Positions 47,001 to 58,897 of a DNA stretch of 64,000 nucleotides are shown here, one piece after another. The notes under the pieces are model-generated. The model made no database searches. It had not been told where the DNA came from and saw only the letters and a program-made list of their open reading frames with translations. A program made the position numbers and the translations under genes. How positions within the stretch are numbered: the stretch's first letter is position 1; every line of letters begins with the position of its first letter. Origin of the DNA: Hydrangea macrophylla. Its lineage: Eukaryota; Streptophyta; Magnoliopsida; Cornales; Hydrangeaceae. Location of the stretch: NCBI GenBank assembly GCA_033977485.1, contig CM066984.1:109463691-109527690 (forward strand), given 5' to 3'.

Positions 47001-47012
47001 TGGTATCAGAGC
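47001..47012 (+). promoter_or_regulatory. Primer-binding site (initiator Met tRNA)
   Basis: TGGTATCAGAGC, complementary to the 3' end of plant initiator methionine tRNA, starts seven bases after the LTR end. It is the usual minus-strand primer of chromoviruses. Confidence 0.92.
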
Positions 47013-47122
47013 ACTAGGTTTAGTTGTGCTCGCTGACTGTCCGACACCCTTAAGTTAAGAACCTTAAGGTACTTTAAAAACGACAACCAATACTAAAATA
47101 GTATTTTTGTCAAACAGGTAGT

Positions 47123-49193
47123 ATGGAGAATTGCAAAGGAGCCTTTCCCCAAGGTCTAGTCTGCATTGGTGCCGCTATTAGACATCAGACTTACAAAAGG
47201 ATAGGAAGGTTGATCAGATGCCTCTTCCTTATGAAAAAGGTTCCCCCGACCGTGCGACATATCGTCATAGCACCTCGTCTAGTGCCAATAGAGGTGGATG
47301 AAACCTCTAACATCCTTAATGACCCTGTGACAACCAACTTGGAAGAAGCACCGACCGAGATAACCCCTCTAGAGACTCATGTCAGTCCAATAGGCAGCTC
47401 TGAAGATGAAGAAAAAGAGATTTACCTGGCTGATGAAGATCTCATCGAAAAAGGGACATTGTACACATACGACCCTGACTGGCCGATAGGGTGGGATAAC
47501 GAGAGATGGATGGCATTTACCTCGCCGGAAGAGATGGATATTGTTGGGAAACTGTGTTCCCAGAATCCGTTGACAGTGCGTATAAGTTGGTACTGCAAAA
47601 AATTTAGGTGAGAGCTACAATAACCCTACAAGGGCGGAAACTAGGGTTACCTTGAACTGTAAAAACGGATTGCTGTAGTAGACGAATCGAGAACACGGGC
47701 TCGATAACAGCTCACGATCTTCTACCGTATTCCTTTGCTGCCAGAATGTCGAACTGAGTGTGGGCTCTTTCGAAATCCTTTATGTTTTCTGTTCTTCCCT
47801 CTTTACGTTCTATTTTCTAATCCCAATTATAACACTCTCTTTGATTGCTGTGACGATTTAATCCTGATCACATTGATCCGACAAAGATGTGTTCGTCAGG
47901 AGGACTAAACGATCTTCGATTTACTTGAATTTTTAACAGCAGCTCCGTCTCGACGTCAGAAACGTTGTGTAAAAAATTCAGCAACTTTCGATCAGTATCG
48001 AGCAGTCCGAAGCTCTTTTAGTGAGCGTTGTTCGACGCTAGCGATCTTCACTCCTATGTCTCTTGAATGCTCACAGAGACTAGGGTTTGGTGGAAACCCT
48101 TCTAGAAGAAAGCTAGGAGGTCAAGGGAAGCTTAAAATGTGAAATCATGCAACCTGAGTGAAGAGCCAAGCCAGCATATATATAGGCTACGATAGGGACC
48201 ATAAGAAGTCAATAAGGAATAGGCTTCCTTATGGAATTAGGAAACCCTAATTCGAACTGAATCAGATTCCTATTTCCATAAATTATTATTCATACCACTA
48301 AAGAATTATAATTGCACTCCTACCCTTATCTCAAAAATATATTTCGAGCTCCATGTTATTAAATGCTTATTATCTCCCCATGTTAAGATTACAGATATCC
48401 ATTAATTAAATATAATTACTGACAATCATATTTAATTAATCTCTTAAAATTCCTTGAGATCCTCTCCTTAACTTATCTGATATGTCGGATACAAAATCCA
48501 CCTGCAGGGTTTGACATAATCAAAACTTATAAGCTTTCTCAAGGGGATATCATCAATCCCAAAATTGAGACATGGATTCCATCATTAATTAATATCCACC
48601 ACACAATTAATATTGCCACCCAATCCAATGAGATATTGACCCATTTAAGGATTTCATCCTTTTAGGGATCAAAGTGTAAATATCAAATGTACGTGTCTAT
48701 AAACTAACATAGGATTTAGAGCATAAGCACTCATAATAGCCATGAGGTATTAATTATCTTACAAGTCAGTATAAAGATAATTACCCCAAGTCGGTCCTGT
48801 TTAATACACAAAGTGTACCAGCATAGTGAGTTGAAACTGTACCATTTTCCGCAGTCAAGCCAAACCTACTACAACACCATGCTGCAGTCCTACCGATGGT
48901 GTGTCCAATCCCATCTAAGACTGTAAACCAAAATCTTACATTCTACAATATCTGGTGGTCTGATCTTCCGTGTGTAAGCCGAACTCTACACACCAAACCA
49001 CCTACTATATAGAATGAGAGACACACATGCATAATATTAAATGAATAATATAATACAAACATTGCCCACACAGATTCTCATAAAAATGGAATAACTGATT
49101 TTATTAAAATAATAAATTAACTACCTAAAGCATGGCTTTTAGTATACATCCCTAACAGATATCTCGGAAGAACTTCCACCACTAGAAGATTAA
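47123..49193 (+). pseudogene. Leader ORF1 of the chromovirus, split by a solo LTR
   Basis: A sense frame lies between the primer site and gag. The left part (47123-47541) and the right part (49163-49193) are in the same frame once the LTR and one GATAT copy are disregarded, together about 149 residues. The N-terminal third is basic and hydrophobic (GLVCIGAAIRHQTYKR, GRLIRCLFLMKK). The centre has PTVRHIVIAPRLVPIEVDE. The C-terminal half is acidic (SSEDEEKEIYLADEDLIEKG) and ends with TYDPDWPIGWDNERWMAF before the insertion site. No known domain was recognised; it is not gag, protease or an envelope-like protein. Apart from the inserted LTR the frame has no stop. Extra frames before gag are known from Ogre/Tat elements; I have not met this one in Del/Tekay elements. 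Confidence 0.55.
47542..49157 (-). mobile_element. Copia-type solo LTR, 1.6 kb, TSD GATAT
   Basis: It is bounded by TGTTGGGAAACTG and CATCCCTAACA with GATAT on both sides (47537-47541, 49158-49162). On the minus strand it reads TGTTAGGGATGTATAC at the start, has a CTATATATATGCTGG TATA box at about 48175-48190, and ends CACAGTTTCCCAACA. This layout is typical of Copia LTRs, so minus is the likely orientation. It lies inside leader ORF1 and is therefore younger than the chromovirus insertion or its parent. Confidence 0.88.
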
Positions 49194-49455
49194 GAATCCC
49201 CTAGTTAGTTTATGTTATATTAATAATGTACTGGGATTTTAAATCCCGCATTTTCGCGGATATGTATGTACAAGTTGTAGTTCAAAAAAAAAAAATTCTC
49301 TCATGTAAATACTTTTGTTATTGATGAAAGTCTACCTATTTGCTTCCTGCTTTTCTGTGTTCGTATTACTTATGATCTAATAAGTTAAATTCCAGGTAAT
49401 AAACTTAGATACCTCAAACTAGCACCTTAATAAGATAGTCCTTTTGAAACAGGAA

Positions 49456-50495
49456 ATGGAACCCCACTACGTTCAAGACCCCTTCGGAGGACGTTTGATC
49501 TTCTCCGACCGCGTAGTGCCAGCAAACCCAGATACTTATCATCACCAAATCCAGGAATTAGCCAGGGACGAAGGAAAAAGAAACTTATGGGTTGAAATAA
49601 ACAAGAGCAACATTTATAACTATGACACTATACGCTTGGAGGCGATCTACGAGGCTGAAATCGTCAAGAAAGTCTAGGACGAGATGGTCAGGTTACTTAA
49701 GAACCCTGAAGACTTTGAAAGGATGCACAATAGTGCCTATCAAATGCCCCCATCGCCCCCCGTACTTACCAGACAACCCTCCCCCTCATATAAGGGAATA
49801 CCCACGAACTGAGTGCCATTCCAACAAACGGGATACCACGTGAATGATGAATTCGGAGGACACATAATTTATCCGAATGGAATCGCACCAACTTACCCGG
49901 AAGAATTTATGGAAAGGGTAAGACAGGAAGCCCAGCGACGCCTCCAAAGCAGACTAAGAATTCAGCGCCAAGTATTCCATATCACCGACCCTCACCAACT
50001 ACAAACCGAAACCATACATGCCGCGTATGCAAAGGGACTGATGCATGGGGAGATAAGGAGGTTGGCAATGAATGACACTGTCTTCCAACCACTAGTAAAT
50101 CAGATACTGCAAGAGCCCTCCACTTACCCAGGAAACAACCTTGTCTGGCCACCAAATGAGAATGCCCCTGCAGGTATGGCACCCCCAGTAGTAGCACCTG
50201 CTGCTAATTCCGACAACGCAGAGCTGTCTGATGATGAACCAGGAGCATATCTAGAAGAAGGGATGACGAGGAGGATGATCCTGAAGAATAGAACCCTGAG
50301 GAGGAACCCAAACAGGAAGTACCCCTTCAACCTATGGAGGATCACCCCATAATAGGAGAGCCCATGGAAAATGAGGATAACGAGGGTGAAGTTCACATTG
50401 AAGATTGGGACTTGGGCGAGCCCATTGTGGATGAAGATGGACCTAACAACTCTGATATGGGAGAAATCACATCTGAGTCAGATATGGATGAATAG
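49456..50495 (+). pseudogene. Leader ORF2 of the chromovirus, internally duplicated, broken
   Basis: A second extra sense frame before gag. Two related blocks follow each other. The first (about 49465-49720) has HYVQDPFGGRLIFSDRVVP, then DTIRLEAIYEAEIVKKV. The second (about 49834-50090) has YHVNDEFGGHIIYPNGIAP, then TETIHAAYAKGLMHGEIRRL. Shared positions include V-x-D-x-FGG-x-x-I, a Pro pair, a basic/Gln helix and an A-x-Y element. A Pro/Ala linker and a long acidic tail (GEITSESDMDE at the end) close it near 50495. Breaks: TAG at 49675-49677, TGA at about 49810 in the same frame, and a frameshift near 50255 before the tail. I do not recognise the domain. Position and codon phase argue that it was once an element protein. 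Confidence 0.5.
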
Positions 50496-50808
50496 TCTAG
50501 GACGACCTATTATGATGTATTATTTGTTCTAAGCTTATATATGTACTAGGTTAACTTGGGCTTATGACCATTTTTGTTGTATGAATACGTGTAATAGGGT
50601 AATATCCCCACTTTTGTAACCATGTATTCTCGGCAAGTTCAATTATGTAATTGTTAGTTTCTAATATTAAATGAAGAAGATGTTTTAGTACTTACTTGTC
50701 TTCATGCTTAAATTATTGCTTGTCTGTTGTGTATATATTCATAGACCCCCAGATAGATCCTGCATATAAGTTCTAAGTAGAATATTTCTGTAGGTAAACA
50801 GATACCCA

Positions 50809-53800
50809 ATGGCAAACCGACCAAGGAGAAATCGACGTTTAGGACTCCCAAACCCAGCTAGAGGAGCACCAGAACCTATTCCTGCTGGAATGGATCCTAC
50901 TGGCGTGTTCAGTGCATTCTTACAACACTTGGAGCACATTGGAAATAATCACGGTCCAAACAACAACAACAATGCTAATGTCAATTTCGTAGTTCCACCT
51001 AGACCACAAGAGAATCGTACGGTGGAACGATTCCGTGTAATGCGACGAGATAAGTTTAATGGAATGATTGAGCCATGGGAAGCAGAACAGTGGCTTCGTG
51101 GACTGGACATTATCTTCGATACACTAGGATGCTCGAAAGTTGAGAAACGTCGACTGGCTAAGTATCAATTGACATATGCTGCAGCTGACTGGTGGGAATC
51201 AGAGAAAGCAACGCTAGGAGGAGCCGCACAAAGGATGTCATGGACAACATTCAAGGAACTGTTCCTAGAGAACTACTTCCCTCAGACTGAAAGGAACAAA
51301 AAGGAAAAGGAATTTATTGACCTGGTGCAAGGTAACCGAACTGTGCGAGAGTACATAGTGCAATTCGAACGTCTTTCTCGATTTGCGCCCCACATGATCG
51401 ATACCCCGGAGAAGAAGAACCGAAAATACCACCTGGGACTTTCCCTACCTCTGCAGAAGCTGACCTATGGTCATCTGAACCAAACTTTCAAAGCTTTAGT
51501 AGGGATGGCCCATGGCTTTGAGGAAATCACCGGTCGTGAACAGGAGCGCTTTGCAAACCGGCCACCCCCTCCGAGATTCAATCAGGGACCAAGACAAGCC
51601 CCGGATCATAATCAAGGATTCAAGAGACGCTGGAATGGTGAGAAGAAGCCGCAGATCGCTTCATTCCGCAACAAACCGGCTATGCCACCTAAGCCAACTC
51701 CACCCCAGGGACAATCAGGAGCCACAAATAATAACCCCGGAGTCTGCTTCAACTGTAGATTCCCCGGACATATGTCCAAGGATTGTCGTGCCCCGAAGAG
51801 GAACAGTCGCTCAGATGAAGTTTGCTTTAACTGCAACAAGAAGGGACATTTGTCTAAGGATTGTAAAGCACCCCGAGGCGGTTACTATGGAGCGTCGACT
51901 CAAGGACAAACTCGCCTCAATGCTATAATTCCTGAGGAGGCAGGATTTGATGAAGAGGAGCAGCAGAATCTGGAAGGTACTCTAACCCTCTTTAACAGTC
52001 AAGTGAAAGCTTTGTTCGATACTAGTGCATCAAACTCATTTATTGCAATTAGAATTGTGCAACGCTTAGGCTTAGTACCCCAAATGATGGATATAGCTTT
52101 GAACGCTATGTCACCCCTAGGAAAGAGCGTTAAGTTGGAAAAAGTATGCAAAAACTGCCCTCTAAACTTGAAAGATCAGAATCTTCCTGTTGATTTGATA
52201 GTTTTGTCGATGAAGGAATTTAACGTGATCTTAGGGATCGACTGGCTCGCGAAATACCATGCTAAGTTAGATTGTGCTAGCAAATCCATATCATTTTCGG
52301 CACCTAATGGTGAACCAATTGACTTCAAGTGCAATCCCTCGTATGACGTTTTCCTCACCAACTGCCTAGCTACCCTTGGGACCACGAGTGATGAGATTCC
52401 TATTACCCAAATCCCCGTAGTCTGAGATTTCGAAGATGTTTTCCAAGAAGTTAAAGGATTACCACCCAAGAGAGACATCGACTTCTGTATCGAGCTGATG
52501 CCTGGAACCTTACCAATATCGAAGACACCCTACCGAATGGCCCCAATGGAGATGCAGGAACTAAAGACACAAGTGCAAGAGCTTCAAGACCTTGGATTCC
52601 TTCGCCCAAGCACTTCACCATGGGGAGCACCTGTATTGTTCGTCAAGAAAAAGGATGGAACACTTCGACTCTGTATCGACTACAGAGAATTGAACAAGGT
52701 CACAATCAAGAATCGGTACCCACTACCAAGGATCGATGACCTGTTTGATCAGCTACAAGGAGCTACGATATTTTAAAAGATAGATCTACGATCTGGATAC
52801 CATCAATTGCTCGTTCGACCTGAGGACGTACCCAAAACGGCCTTTAGAACCAGATATGGACATTATGAATTCCTGGTTATGCCATTCGGATTGACCAATG
52901 CCCCAGCGGTATTCATGGACTTAATGAACCGAGTCTTCAAACCTTATCTGGATCAGTTCATCATTGTGTTCATAGATGACATCCTCATCTACTCTAAGAC
53001 AGAGACAGAACACAAAGGACACGTGAAGATAGCACTTCAGACTCTACGAGACAACCACTTGTATGCGAAGTACAGCAAGTGCGAGTTCTGGCTAAAGGAA
53101 GTCAAATTTTTAGGACATGTTGTCTCACAAGAGGGAATATCAGTGGATTCATCAAAGATTGATGCTATTTTGGATTGGAATCGACCGACCACAGCAACAG
53201 AAATCAGAAGTTTTCTGGGTCTAGCCGGATACTATCGGAGATTCGTGGAAGGATTCTCCAAGATCGCAGCCCCTCTTACCGGATAGACCAAAAAGGATCT
53301 GAAGTATGAATGGAATGACAAGCATGAACGCGCATTTCAAGAGTTAAAGAAGAGATTAACCACGACGCCAGTGCTTGTAATACCGAAGAGCGGCGAACAG
53401 TTCACCATATACAGCGATGCGTCACACCAAGGATTTGGTTGTGTACTGATGTAGGACAGAAGAGTGATAGCATATGGATCACGGCAGTTAAAACCACATG
53501 AGCTTAATTATCCTATGCATGACCTTGAGTTAGTTGCAATCGTATTTGCACTTAAGATTTGGAGACACTACCTCTACGGAGAGAAGTTTAATATATTCTC
53601 AGATCACAAGAGCTTGAGGTACCTGTTCTCCCAAAAGGAGCTGAATATGAGGCAGCGACGTTGGATGGAATTGTTAAAGGACTATGTTTTCACGTTGCAA
53701 TACCACCTTGGCAAAGCGAACGTTGTTGCTGACGCATTGAGTCGGAAACCCCGTAAACTCATCGTGTCCTCTCTTATGGTTAGAGAATGGAAAACATTGG

Positions 53801-55309
53801 AGATGTTAACGGAGTTTGATTTTAAGACTGTCGAGTCAAGTGAAGGACAAATTTTTGGATGTCTTGTAATACAACCAACGCTCATAAGTCGTATTCTCGA
53901 AGCTCAAGGAAAGGACGAAGGACTTCATCAATGGTTTGAAAAAGCATCAGCAAAGGACCCCCGCCGAGTGGAATATAGGAACAGATGGAGGATTTAGATG
54001 TCGCAATCGACTTTGTGTACCTGATGAGGACAACCTGAGGAAAGATATATTGGACGAAGCACCCAAGTCAAGGATGACTGTTCATCCCGGAGGAACAAAA
54101 ATGTACAAGGATCTAAAGAGAAACTTTTGGTGGGAAGGGATGAAAAGGGAAGTAGCAGATTATGTATCCAAATGTATGACCTGCAAGCAAGTTAAAGCCG
54201 AACACCAGAAACCCGGAGGACTATTGCAACCATTACCCGTTCCCGGATGGAAATGGGAACACATTACGATGGATTTCGTCGTAGGAATGCCAAGGTCACG
54301 GCAGAATCATGACGCCGTTTGGGTAATCGTGGATCGACTCACCAAATCGGCTCACTTTATCGCTTATAGTATGACCTACCCGGTCGAGAAATTGGGCAGA
54401 ATGTACATACAACAAGTCGTTCGACTACATGGAGTACCTGTGTCAATTGTGTCAGATCGTGACTCGCGTTTCACGTCAGGATTCTGGGAACGTTTACAGA
54501 CAGCACTGGGAACTTCGTTGAAGTTAAGTTCAGCATTTTACCCCCAAACCGATGGACAGACCGAGAGAGTCAATCAAGTCATGGAGGACATGCTTCGAGC
54601 CTGTGCGATAGATTTTGAAAGTTCATGGGAAGAGAACCTACAGTTGATAGAATTTGCATATAACAACAGCTACCATGCGAGTATAGAAATGGCACCATTT
54701 GAAGCTCTATATGGAAGACCGTGCCGATCACCCTTATGTTGGGCAGAAGTTGGAGATGACAAACTTCTAGGACCCGAGATGGTTCGAGAGACGAATGAAA
54801 AGATTAACATAGTCAGAAAGAAGATGAAAGCAGCACAGAGGCGACAGAAAAGTTATGCGGATAAGCACCGAAAGGACTTGGAATTCAGTGCTGGAGATCA
54901 CGTATTCCTAAAAGTATCACCCGTACGAGGTATTGTCAGATTTGGACAAAAGAGAGGAAAGCTTTCTCCACGTTACATTGGACCATTCGAAATTCTAGAG
55001 CGAGTGGGAAAAGTTGCTTACAGACTTGCACTGCCACCCAAGATGTCAGGAGTGCATAACGTCTTTCACATTAGCATGCTGAGAAAAGTCGTGCACGATC
55101 CGTCTCATGAGATAAACTTCACAGATATCGAGGTAAACGACAACGTAACTTTCAATGAAGGGCCGGTGAAGATTATGGAACGAGGAACTAAGAAGCTGAG
55201 GACTAAGGAGATCCCTCTAGTGAAAGTTCAGTGGAAACATCATGATGAGCGAGAAGCTTCTTGGGAGTTAGAATCAGAAATGCGTGAAAAGTTTCCTTAC
55301 CTTTTTTAA
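50809..55309 (+). pseudogene. Chromovirus gag-pol with several stops and a frameshift
   Basis: Order: gag capsid-like region (about residues 75-230), two CCHC zinc knuckles (CFNCRFPGHMSKDC near 51748 and CFNCNKKGHLSKDC near 51823), protease, reverse transcriptase ([18 protein letters not shown]; catalytic FIDD near 52972), RNase H (FTIYSDASHQGFGCVL), integrase (HPGGTKMYKDL and CMTCKQVKAEHQ zinc ligands; ITMDFVVGMP, SDRDSRFTSGFW, DGQTERVNQ) and a GPY/F plus chromodomain-like end. Breaks: TGA at 52423, TAA at 52774, TAG at 53284, TAG at 53452, and a one-base shift in the CCCCC run near 53957, after which the frame continues from 53960 to 55309. The protease active site reads DTS where the family has DTG, a second independent loss. 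Confidence 0.93.
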
Positions 55310-55348
55310 TGTATAGCTAGCTTCGATTCCGGGGACGGAATCTTTAAT

Positions 55349-55847
55349 AGGCGGTGGATGATGTGATACTCGTAAATTTCTGTTATTTATAAATTTGGGC
55401 CCCGTACCTTTTAAAATTCGTTAATTATAATGTCTACATGAACAATACACATTATTTTATTGAGACTTAGACTGTAAAATTTTGACTCGGACCGACATAT
55501 CACGCGGACCTGTAAAATCTACAATTACCTGGACTGGCTTGCACATTAGTATAATTACCCAACCCATTTAAACCCATTACCCAAACACCCCCCACCATCT
55601 AAACCACCTCACCCACAGATTGTACAAGCTGAATTATCACCCGCGTGGAGATGGCGTGTTTGGGTAGGATTGTGTATATTTCGGACCATTGAGAGTAGAG
55701 AGGGGAACGGGCAGTCTCGGCAAAAACACCCACGCCGGCTCCTTTCTCCAAGCCCGGTCATTTCAGTCAGTTCCTCAACAGAGCCGGAGCTGATGGTCAC
55801 ATGTGTGTGCATGAGTAGGTTTGTAAGTATGGATAGTGTACATATAT
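55349..55847 (+). repeat. Polypurine tract and truncated 3' LTR
   Basis: AGGCGGTGGATGA at 55349-55361 is purine-rich and directly precedes TGTGATACTCG at 55362, so it is read as the plus-strand primer. The LTR matches 43131-43615 with about 11 differences in 485 bases and is cut at 55848, exactly in the TA-rich TATA-like tract, by the next element. Confidence 0.88.
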
Positions 55848-57912
55848 TGTCACGACCCATCCCACTACGCGTGGAAATAGGACACGTGGCACGCCACCAA
55901 GGCTCATCCAAACACCATCTAATAGTATGCAGCGGAAAGGATTATAAAACAACCCTGGTATAATAAAACTTAGGGAACATTACCCTCTGAGTTTGTAAAA
56001 TCCATGGAAATCAGAGTTATATATAAAAAAAAGTTTTGGCCAAACGAAAACACATCCGAAAGAATCAGTTTTGAAAACAGGGGTTCAATTGACTGCTCCT
56101 AGGGTCCAGTCGACTGAACTGAGCAGATACTAAAACCTAAAATACTCAACAGAGGTCCAGTCGACTGATCAGGAAACCCAGTCGACTTCTCAGTCGACTG
56201 ATCAAGGTCCCCAGTCGACTGTGTTAAGCAGAACCAAAATCCATCCGTTTACAAAATGGGTCTAGTCGACTGACCCAGGGTCCAGTCGACTGCTTTTACC
56301 ATTACGAGAAGCAGTAACCAAAATCAAAAGTGTTCAGTCGACTGATCACTGGTCCAGTCTACTGCTTCTCTCACTATTCACCTTCAGTGTCTCAATCACA
56401 CGGGATCCAGTCGATTGACCCAGGGTCCAGTCGACTGCTCCCCTGCTGGGCAGCCCTGTGGTGATAATTCACAACTCATGCTTCTCATAACCACCAACAA
56501 TCGCAACCAATGCCAATTACAACATTCGAAACATAACTAAAGGCATTCAACTACAAAATTACAATACTAAGAAAGTAGTCTATGATTCTATTACAACCTT
56601 TTTCAATTTACAATCCTTACACAAGTTTTAGAAGTTAATCCAAAAACATATACAAGTGATATCCCCGGCGTTCTTTAACAGCCTCACTCATCGCGCTTCT
56701 TCTTGTCTTCCTCCATACCAGGTACCGTGTCCTGGTTGGGCCTTCCTCCATACCAGGTACCGTGTCCTGGTTGGGCCCACCTCCAATCCAGACAACCACA
56801 ATTCCAATTCCATCACAATCACAATCAAATCACAATCCTCAAAGTTCGAGGAGCTTACCCCGGATGAATTTGCACCAAACTCCCTTTTGACCCAAGTAGA
56901 CACATAGCATGCTCACATAACAGTTATACGTGCTTTTATCATAATTTCACGTGCATAATTAACGGGCCTAATTAATACATGAATTTCGCCCGGATCCAAG
57001 AATATCAAAAATGATGTTCAAAACATGAAAATCCATATATTTCATAGATCTAGAATTCATACCTCGTGCGAATCTCTTCAAACTTTGAAGGATCGTCTAG
57101 GGGGCTAAATAATTGTCGGATTTCAAATATTATGCGATTCCTACGAGTTTTACCTGATTTTCCCCAAAAGTCTAAAATTACTATTCATACAAAAATTTGC
57201 CAAACACGACCTAAGTAGTATCAAAACGTAGGTCTTACCTCCGCGAGTTCCAATATGAAATCTGGAGAAAATCTGACAGACGAATGGTCGTCGATCGGCG
57301 TCGCAAAGTCCGGAGAAACCAATCCCCTTTCTCTCTCCTCTCTCTAGATATTTTTAGAAGTTTGGATGAGAATGAAATCTCATCCACTTTTATATATAGA
57401 AAAACTTCTCGGGAATTACGTTTACCTCCCCGCAAGTTTCTCAAACTTCTAATTAACCCTTGAAACTTCGCACACGTCCATTTTATAACCTTACGAGTGA
57501 AAACTATAAAGTTCGAAAGTTTTCGACTAGGTTTCGTTTGGTTCCAAAGTAACGTCCGAAAACTATATTCTGTGGAATCTCTACACAACCTACCTTTTTA
57601 ATTAACGTATCACTCACGTTCTCACCACAGTTCTCAAAATGCTATAACAATATCAAAGATTACCAGAATTCCCACAACACAGATAAAATTACTATTCAAC
57701 AAATACCAGATAAAGTCAAATAACATTTAAATCATATAAATGTCATTTAGTCATGCCCATGCAATATGAACTTCCATGTTCTCGTGTCCTTACTGACACC
57801 TTACCGTTGACCCTCGTCAACTCAGCTCAAATTATTAATAACATTAATAATTTCAAAAAAAATCTCAAATGATGCATTCTCAAAATTGTAAATTTCTGGA
57901 ACGGGTGTGACA
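55848..57912 (-). repeat. LTR B, 2.07 kb, CAGTCGACTG family
   Basis: On the minus strand it opens TGTCACACCCGTTCCAG (57912) and ends GGGATGGGTCGTGACA (55848). It aligns with the solo LTR at 20535-25083 and the fragment at 9614-10670. A TATA box (TATATATAAAAGTGG on the minus strand) lies at about 57388-57402. GGTGGCGTGCCACGTGTCC lies near the end, with CACGTG 41 bp from the terminus. Confidence 0.88.
56107..56436. repeat. Array of CAGTCGACTG palindromes
   Basis: About a dozen exact or one-mismatch copies of the 10-bp perfect palindrome CAGTCGACTG lie within 330 bases (for example 56107, 56158, 56191, 56212, 56283, 56335, 56427), usually inside a GGTCCAGTCGACTG-A/C context. Spacing is irregular, so this is not a simple tandem repeat. 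Confidence 0.9.
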
Positions 57913-57953
57913 ACTCTCCCCTCCAAAAAGGAAGTTTGTCCCCAAACTTTACC

Positions 57954-58897
57954 TCATGCGTCGAATAAGTATGGATACTCATTCCTCATGTCTTCCTCAC
58001 TTTCCCATGTAGCCTCTTCCACCGTATGACTACGCAATTGCACTTTCACCATTGGAATAGTCTTGGTTCTCAAAACTTGTTCTTTGCGATCTAGAATCTC
58101 CACTAGTTGTTCCACATAAGTCAAGTCCCCCTGAATTTGCAACGGTTCAGGTACTATGATCTTATTCGCATCTGTCATACATCGCCTCAACATCGATAGG
58201 TGAAATACGTTATGCACATGTTCCAACTCTGATGACAAGGCCAAACGATAAGCCACTGGACCTACTCTCTCTAGGATTTCAAAAGGTCCTATAAATCTTG
58301 GATTGAGCTTTCCCCTCTTTCCAAATCGCACAATGCCTTTTGAAGGCGATACTCGCAAGTATACAAAATCTCCAACTTCAAAATTCATCGGTCGTCGTTT
58401 CAAGTCTGCATAACTCTTATTTCGGCTTTGAGCTACCTTGAGTCGCTCTTGAATCAACTTCACCTTTTCAGTAGTCACCTGTATTAACTCAGGTCCTAAT
58501 AACTTTCTTTCTCCCACCTCGGTCCAACAAACTAGCGATCGACACTTACGGCCATACAGGGCTTCATATGGTGCCATACCAATACTGGACTGAAATCCGT
58601 TGTTATACGCAAATTCAATTAATGGCAAATGGTGCTCCCAATCACTCCCAAAGTCTAACACACACAATCTCAACATATCCTCTAGCGTCTGAATCATGCG
58701 CTTTGACTGTCCATCGGTCTGAGGATGAAATACAGTACTGAAATTCAATTTTGTACCCATAGCTTCTTGCAAACTTCCCCAAAATCTTGACGTAAAAATA
58801 CTATCACGATCTGATGCAATCACAGCTGGGACTCCATGTAGTCTTACAATCTCTTTCACATACAATTCCGCTAACTTGGACGGTTTAGTCTTACAAT
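57954..58897 (-). pseudogene. Integrase core and chromodomain-like end from a second element
   Basis: The frame enters with [18 protein letters not shown], then [12 protein letters not shown] and [13 protein letters not shown] (second and third integrase catalytic acids), [17 protein letters not shown], the GPY/F module ([17 protein letters not shown], then [11 protein letters not shown]) and a chromodomain-like C terminus ([19 protein letters not shown]) with a stop at 57954. The frame is open throughout but lacks the integrase zinc finger and first catalytic Asp, so it has no function alone. It repeats the segment with which the neighbouring gag-pol frame ends. Confidence 0.9.

Larger units (their letters stand above)
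43131..55847 (+). mobile_element. Ty3/gypsy chromovirus, near complete, 3' LTR cut by a later insertion
   Basis: Order: 5' LTR 43131-46993, primer site 47001-47012, leader frames ORF1 and ORF2, gag-pol 50809-55309, polypurine tract, and 3' LTR from 55362, which is broken at 55848. The left flanking pentamer is CAGTT; the right one lies outside the window. Comparing the first 485 bases of the two LTRs by eye gives about 11 differences, so the insertion is recent on the scale of this window. The integrase end carries a chromodomain-like segment (RTKEIPLVKVQWKHHDEREASWE cut to its core words), fitting the Del/Tekay clade. Stops and frameshifts in every long frame mean this copy cannot move by itself. 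Confidence 0.92.
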
